From Bacteroidales bacterium UBA4788 (GTDB lineage Bacteria; Bacteroidota; Bacteroidia; Bacteroidales; VadinHA17), in the NCBI GenBank assembly GCA_002402965.1, contig DHGW01000074.1, positions 1 through 6,873 of the forward strand: a stretch of DNA of 6,873 bases, in the 5' to 3' direction. Under the pieces are notes generated by a model. The model was not told the DNA's origin. It was given only the letters and a program-made list of their open reading frames with translations, and ran no database searches. Each line of letters starts with the position of its first letter. The stretch's first letter is position 1. Both the position numbers and the translations under genes were made by a program. Positions 5,497-6,873 of this stretch are shown in pieces.

Positions 5497-6735
5497 ATGA
5501 CTAATTCCGTTAATAAAGGTGTGTCAAGGTACCTGGCCCTCATAATCATTTTGTTGCCACTTGCGATGCAGGCGCAGATCACTGCCCCGGACAGCCGCAC
5601 CGTACGTTATACAAGCTATCCGGCCACCGCACGGCAGGATCCGGTATTCATCTTTTGCGTCACCAACGAGGGCGAGACCGGCAGCCTGGTGGCAGCAAGC
5701 CCCGGAGGCACGGCTCCCTTTACTTTCACATGGACGAAATACAATGAAACGGGTGGCGGTTACACAACTCCCGTGAAGACCGAATCAGGAGTCACCTCCG
5801 TAGCAGCCGGTCTCACTGAGGGTGGATACAGGGTCCGGATCACTGACGGAGGAGGCTACAGCACAGAGCTTTATGCATGGGTCAATCTTGACCGGCCGGT
5901 GGCAACAGCTGCTCTGCTGCACTATACATGTGACTATGTGGCCCTCAATGGCACGTCCGCACCGGATCACTTCACCTATTACGATCCTTCAACAAACGCA
6001 TCACGCATGCTCCCAAACGGTGTGAAGCACCTGTGGTCCTCAACGCCCTCATCCGCTATACCCTTTCCGGACCTGGAGATAGATCCCATCACCTTCTCTC
6101 CACCTCTGGAGGATGTCAGGTACAGCCTTCAGGTCACTGACAGCTTCGGATGCTCCACGACATCATCGTTCGACTATGAGTCGATCCATGTCAAGGCAGA
6201 GTTCACCGCGGATCCGGTTGAAGGTGAGGCGCCGCTGGAAGTCTCCTTCACCGATAAGTCCGTCAGGGCGATGAAATACACCTGGAAATTCGGCGACGAC
6301 TCGGTCTCGACTGTGCCCGACCCGGGCCCGCATACTTATTATATACCCGGTGACTATACCGTTACGCTCCTGATCGAGAGCGACCTCACATGCCGCGATT
6401 CCTCAACTGTGAAGATTAAGGTTCTGCCATCGCTGCTGAAGATCCCCAACGTCTTCACACCCAACAACGACGGTATCAATGATTTCTTCGTGCCCGAAAA
6501 GCAATCGCTTCGTTTTCTCAACCTGCAGATCTTCTCCAAGAGCGGCCACCGGGTTTATAATTACGAGGGTGACGGTGAGGATCTGCTGACCTGGCAGGGA
6601 TGGGACGGCAAGATCAATGACTCGGAGCGTCAGGCCGGTCCGGGAGCCTATTATTACGTCATACGTGCGGTGGGGTATGATGATGTCTCATACAAAGGTC
6701 GTGAGTACCGGGGGGCGGTCTACCTCTACAGGTAG
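5497..6735 (+). CDS. Secreted T9SS cargo protein with PKD domain and CHU_C (type B) sorting domain
   Basis: A 412-residue exported protein. Residues 1-27 form a Sec signal peptide: a basic n-region (VNKGVSRY), the hydrophobic core LALIIILLPLA, and probable cleavage after MQAQ. About 65-130 resembles a SprB repeat (GGTAPFTFTWTKYN... AAGLTEGGYRVRITDGGGYS). About 233-309 is a PKD domain (FTADPVEGEAPLEVSFTD, YTWKFGDD, PHTYYIPGDYTVTL). Residues 312-412 form the gliding-motility-associated CHU_C domain: IPNVFTPNNDGINDFFVP, LQIFSKSGHRVYN, WQGWDGK and GAYYYVIR. In this phylum that domain directs export by the type IX system and usually surface attachment via PorP/SprF-like partners. No catalytic domain is seen, so a structural or adhesive surface role is likely. 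No PorP/SprF gene follows before the window ends. ATG 5497 gives a complete signal peptide. GTG 5521 would leave a shorter but still plausible one (SRYLALIIILLPLAMQAQ) and would fit the -7 box better. Confidence 0.92.
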   Translation: MTNSVNKGVSRYLALIIILLPLAMQAQITAPDSRTVRYTSYPATARQDPVFIFCVTNEGETGSLVAASPGGTAPFTFTWTKYNETGGGYTTPVKTESGVTSVAAGLTEGGYRVRITDGGGYSTELYAWVNLDRPVATAALLHYTCDYVALNGTSAPDHFTYYDPSTNASRMLPNGVKHLWSSTPSSAIPFPDLEIDPITFSPPLEDVRYSLQVTDSFGCSTTSSFDYESIHVKAEFTADPVEGEAPLEVSFTDKSVRAMKYTWKFGDDSVSTVPDPGPHTYYIPGDYTVTLLIESDLTCRDSSTVKIKVLPSLLKIPNVFTPNNDGINDFFVPEKQSLRFLNLQIFSKSGHRVYNYEGDGEDLLTWQGWDGKINDSERQAGPGAYYYVIRAVGYDDVSYKGREYRGAVYLYR

Positions 6736-6737
6736 AG

Positions 6738-6764
6738 GTCTGAAAGTCTGAAAGTCTGAAGGTC
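6738..6764. repeat. 8-bp tandem repeat, GTCTGAAA x3 plus partial
   Basis: GTCTGAAA at 6738-6745 and 6746-6753, GTCTGAAG at 6754-6761, then GTC. It begins 3 bp after the stop codon of the T9SS cargo gene. It is too short to be coding and does not itself form a hairpin. Confidence 0.8.
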
Positions 6765-6783
6765 CCGACACTCCGTGTGCGGG
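6764..6783. other. Small imperfect hairpin downstream of the T9SS cargo gene
   Basis: CCCG-ACAC (6764-6771) pairs with GTGT-g-CGGG (6775-6783) around a 3-nt loop, with one bulged G. It directly follows the 8-bp repeats. No T tract follows (ATTGACC), so it is at best a factor-assisted or processing structure rather than a standard terminator. The remainder, 6784-6873, shows no recognisable gene or signal. Confidence 0.35.
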
Positions 6784-6873
6784 ATTGACCCTCCTCCTGC
6801 GTCGAAGGCACAAATTGACTGCTGCCTGGGTCGATCCATTCACCGGCCAATTACCGCAGTTCGGCGGTGTTTA

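Noticed and set aside
5430..5600. N-terminal extension of the helicase gene (57 more residues)
   Set aside because: It would overlap the signal peptide region of the divergent T9SS gene, and PcrA/UvrD proteins normally begin just before the LNEAQ motif.
6659..6850. Minus-strand 63-codon frame overlapping the end of the T9SS gene and the repeat
   Set aside because: Low-complexity shadow translation running through the tandem repeat, with no promoter or ribosome binding site.

Overview
The window (6,873 bp, roughly mid-50s % G+C by eye) looks like chromosomal DNA from a member of the Bacteroidota, probably a Bacteroidales/Marinilabiliales-type lineage or a related environmental genome. Three things support this. 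The last gene carries a type IX secretion (T9SS) type-B C-terminal sorting domain of the gliding-motility CHU_C class (IPNVFTPNNDGINDFF), which is essentially confined to this phylum. Several gene starts are preceded by the phylum-specific -7 promoter box TAnnTTTG(C). Shine-Dalgarno sequences are weak or absent.

Layout, left to right. (1) 1-140, minus: the N-terminus of 6-phosphofructokinase, cut by the window edge. (2) 141-300: a divergent control region with a candidate promoter on each strand and a 16-bp inverted repeat. (3) 301-1176, plus: a stand-alone CHAD-domain protein, a family associated with polyphosphate. (4) 2135-1173, minus: a membrane-embedded LuxR-type transcription factor with seven predicted helices followed by a C-terminal HTH. 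Its stop codon overlaps that of the CHAD gene. (5) 2191-2991, plus: a multi-spanning DUF975/YciC-like inner-membrane protein, divergent from the regulator across 55 bp, followed by a candidate terminator. (6) 5429-3111, minus: a complete PcrA/UvrD-type helicase with all SF1A motifs and the C-terminal Tudor-like RNA-polymerase-binding domain. (7) 5497-6735, plus: a secreted T9SS cargo protein with a signal peptide, a SprB-like segment, a PKD domain and the CHU_C sorting domain. (8) 6736-6873: a non-coding tail with an 8-bp tandem repeat.

No gene shares an obvious operon with its neighbour. The genes alternate in orientation (- + - + - +), so each is probably its own transcription unit. The one plausible functional pair is the membrane-bound LuxR regulator and the divergent DUF975-like membrane protein: the candidate -7 box of the latter lies 3 bp from the regulator's start codon. 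A weaker contextual link joins phosphofructokinase and the CHAD protein through their shared divergent control region.

There are no tRNA or rRNA genes, CRISPR arrays, insertion sequences or obvious signs of recent transfer. Most of the window is ordinary core-genome content. I do not see a convincing undescribed multi-gene system. The regulatory architecture and the membrane-tethered regulator are the parts worth a second look.
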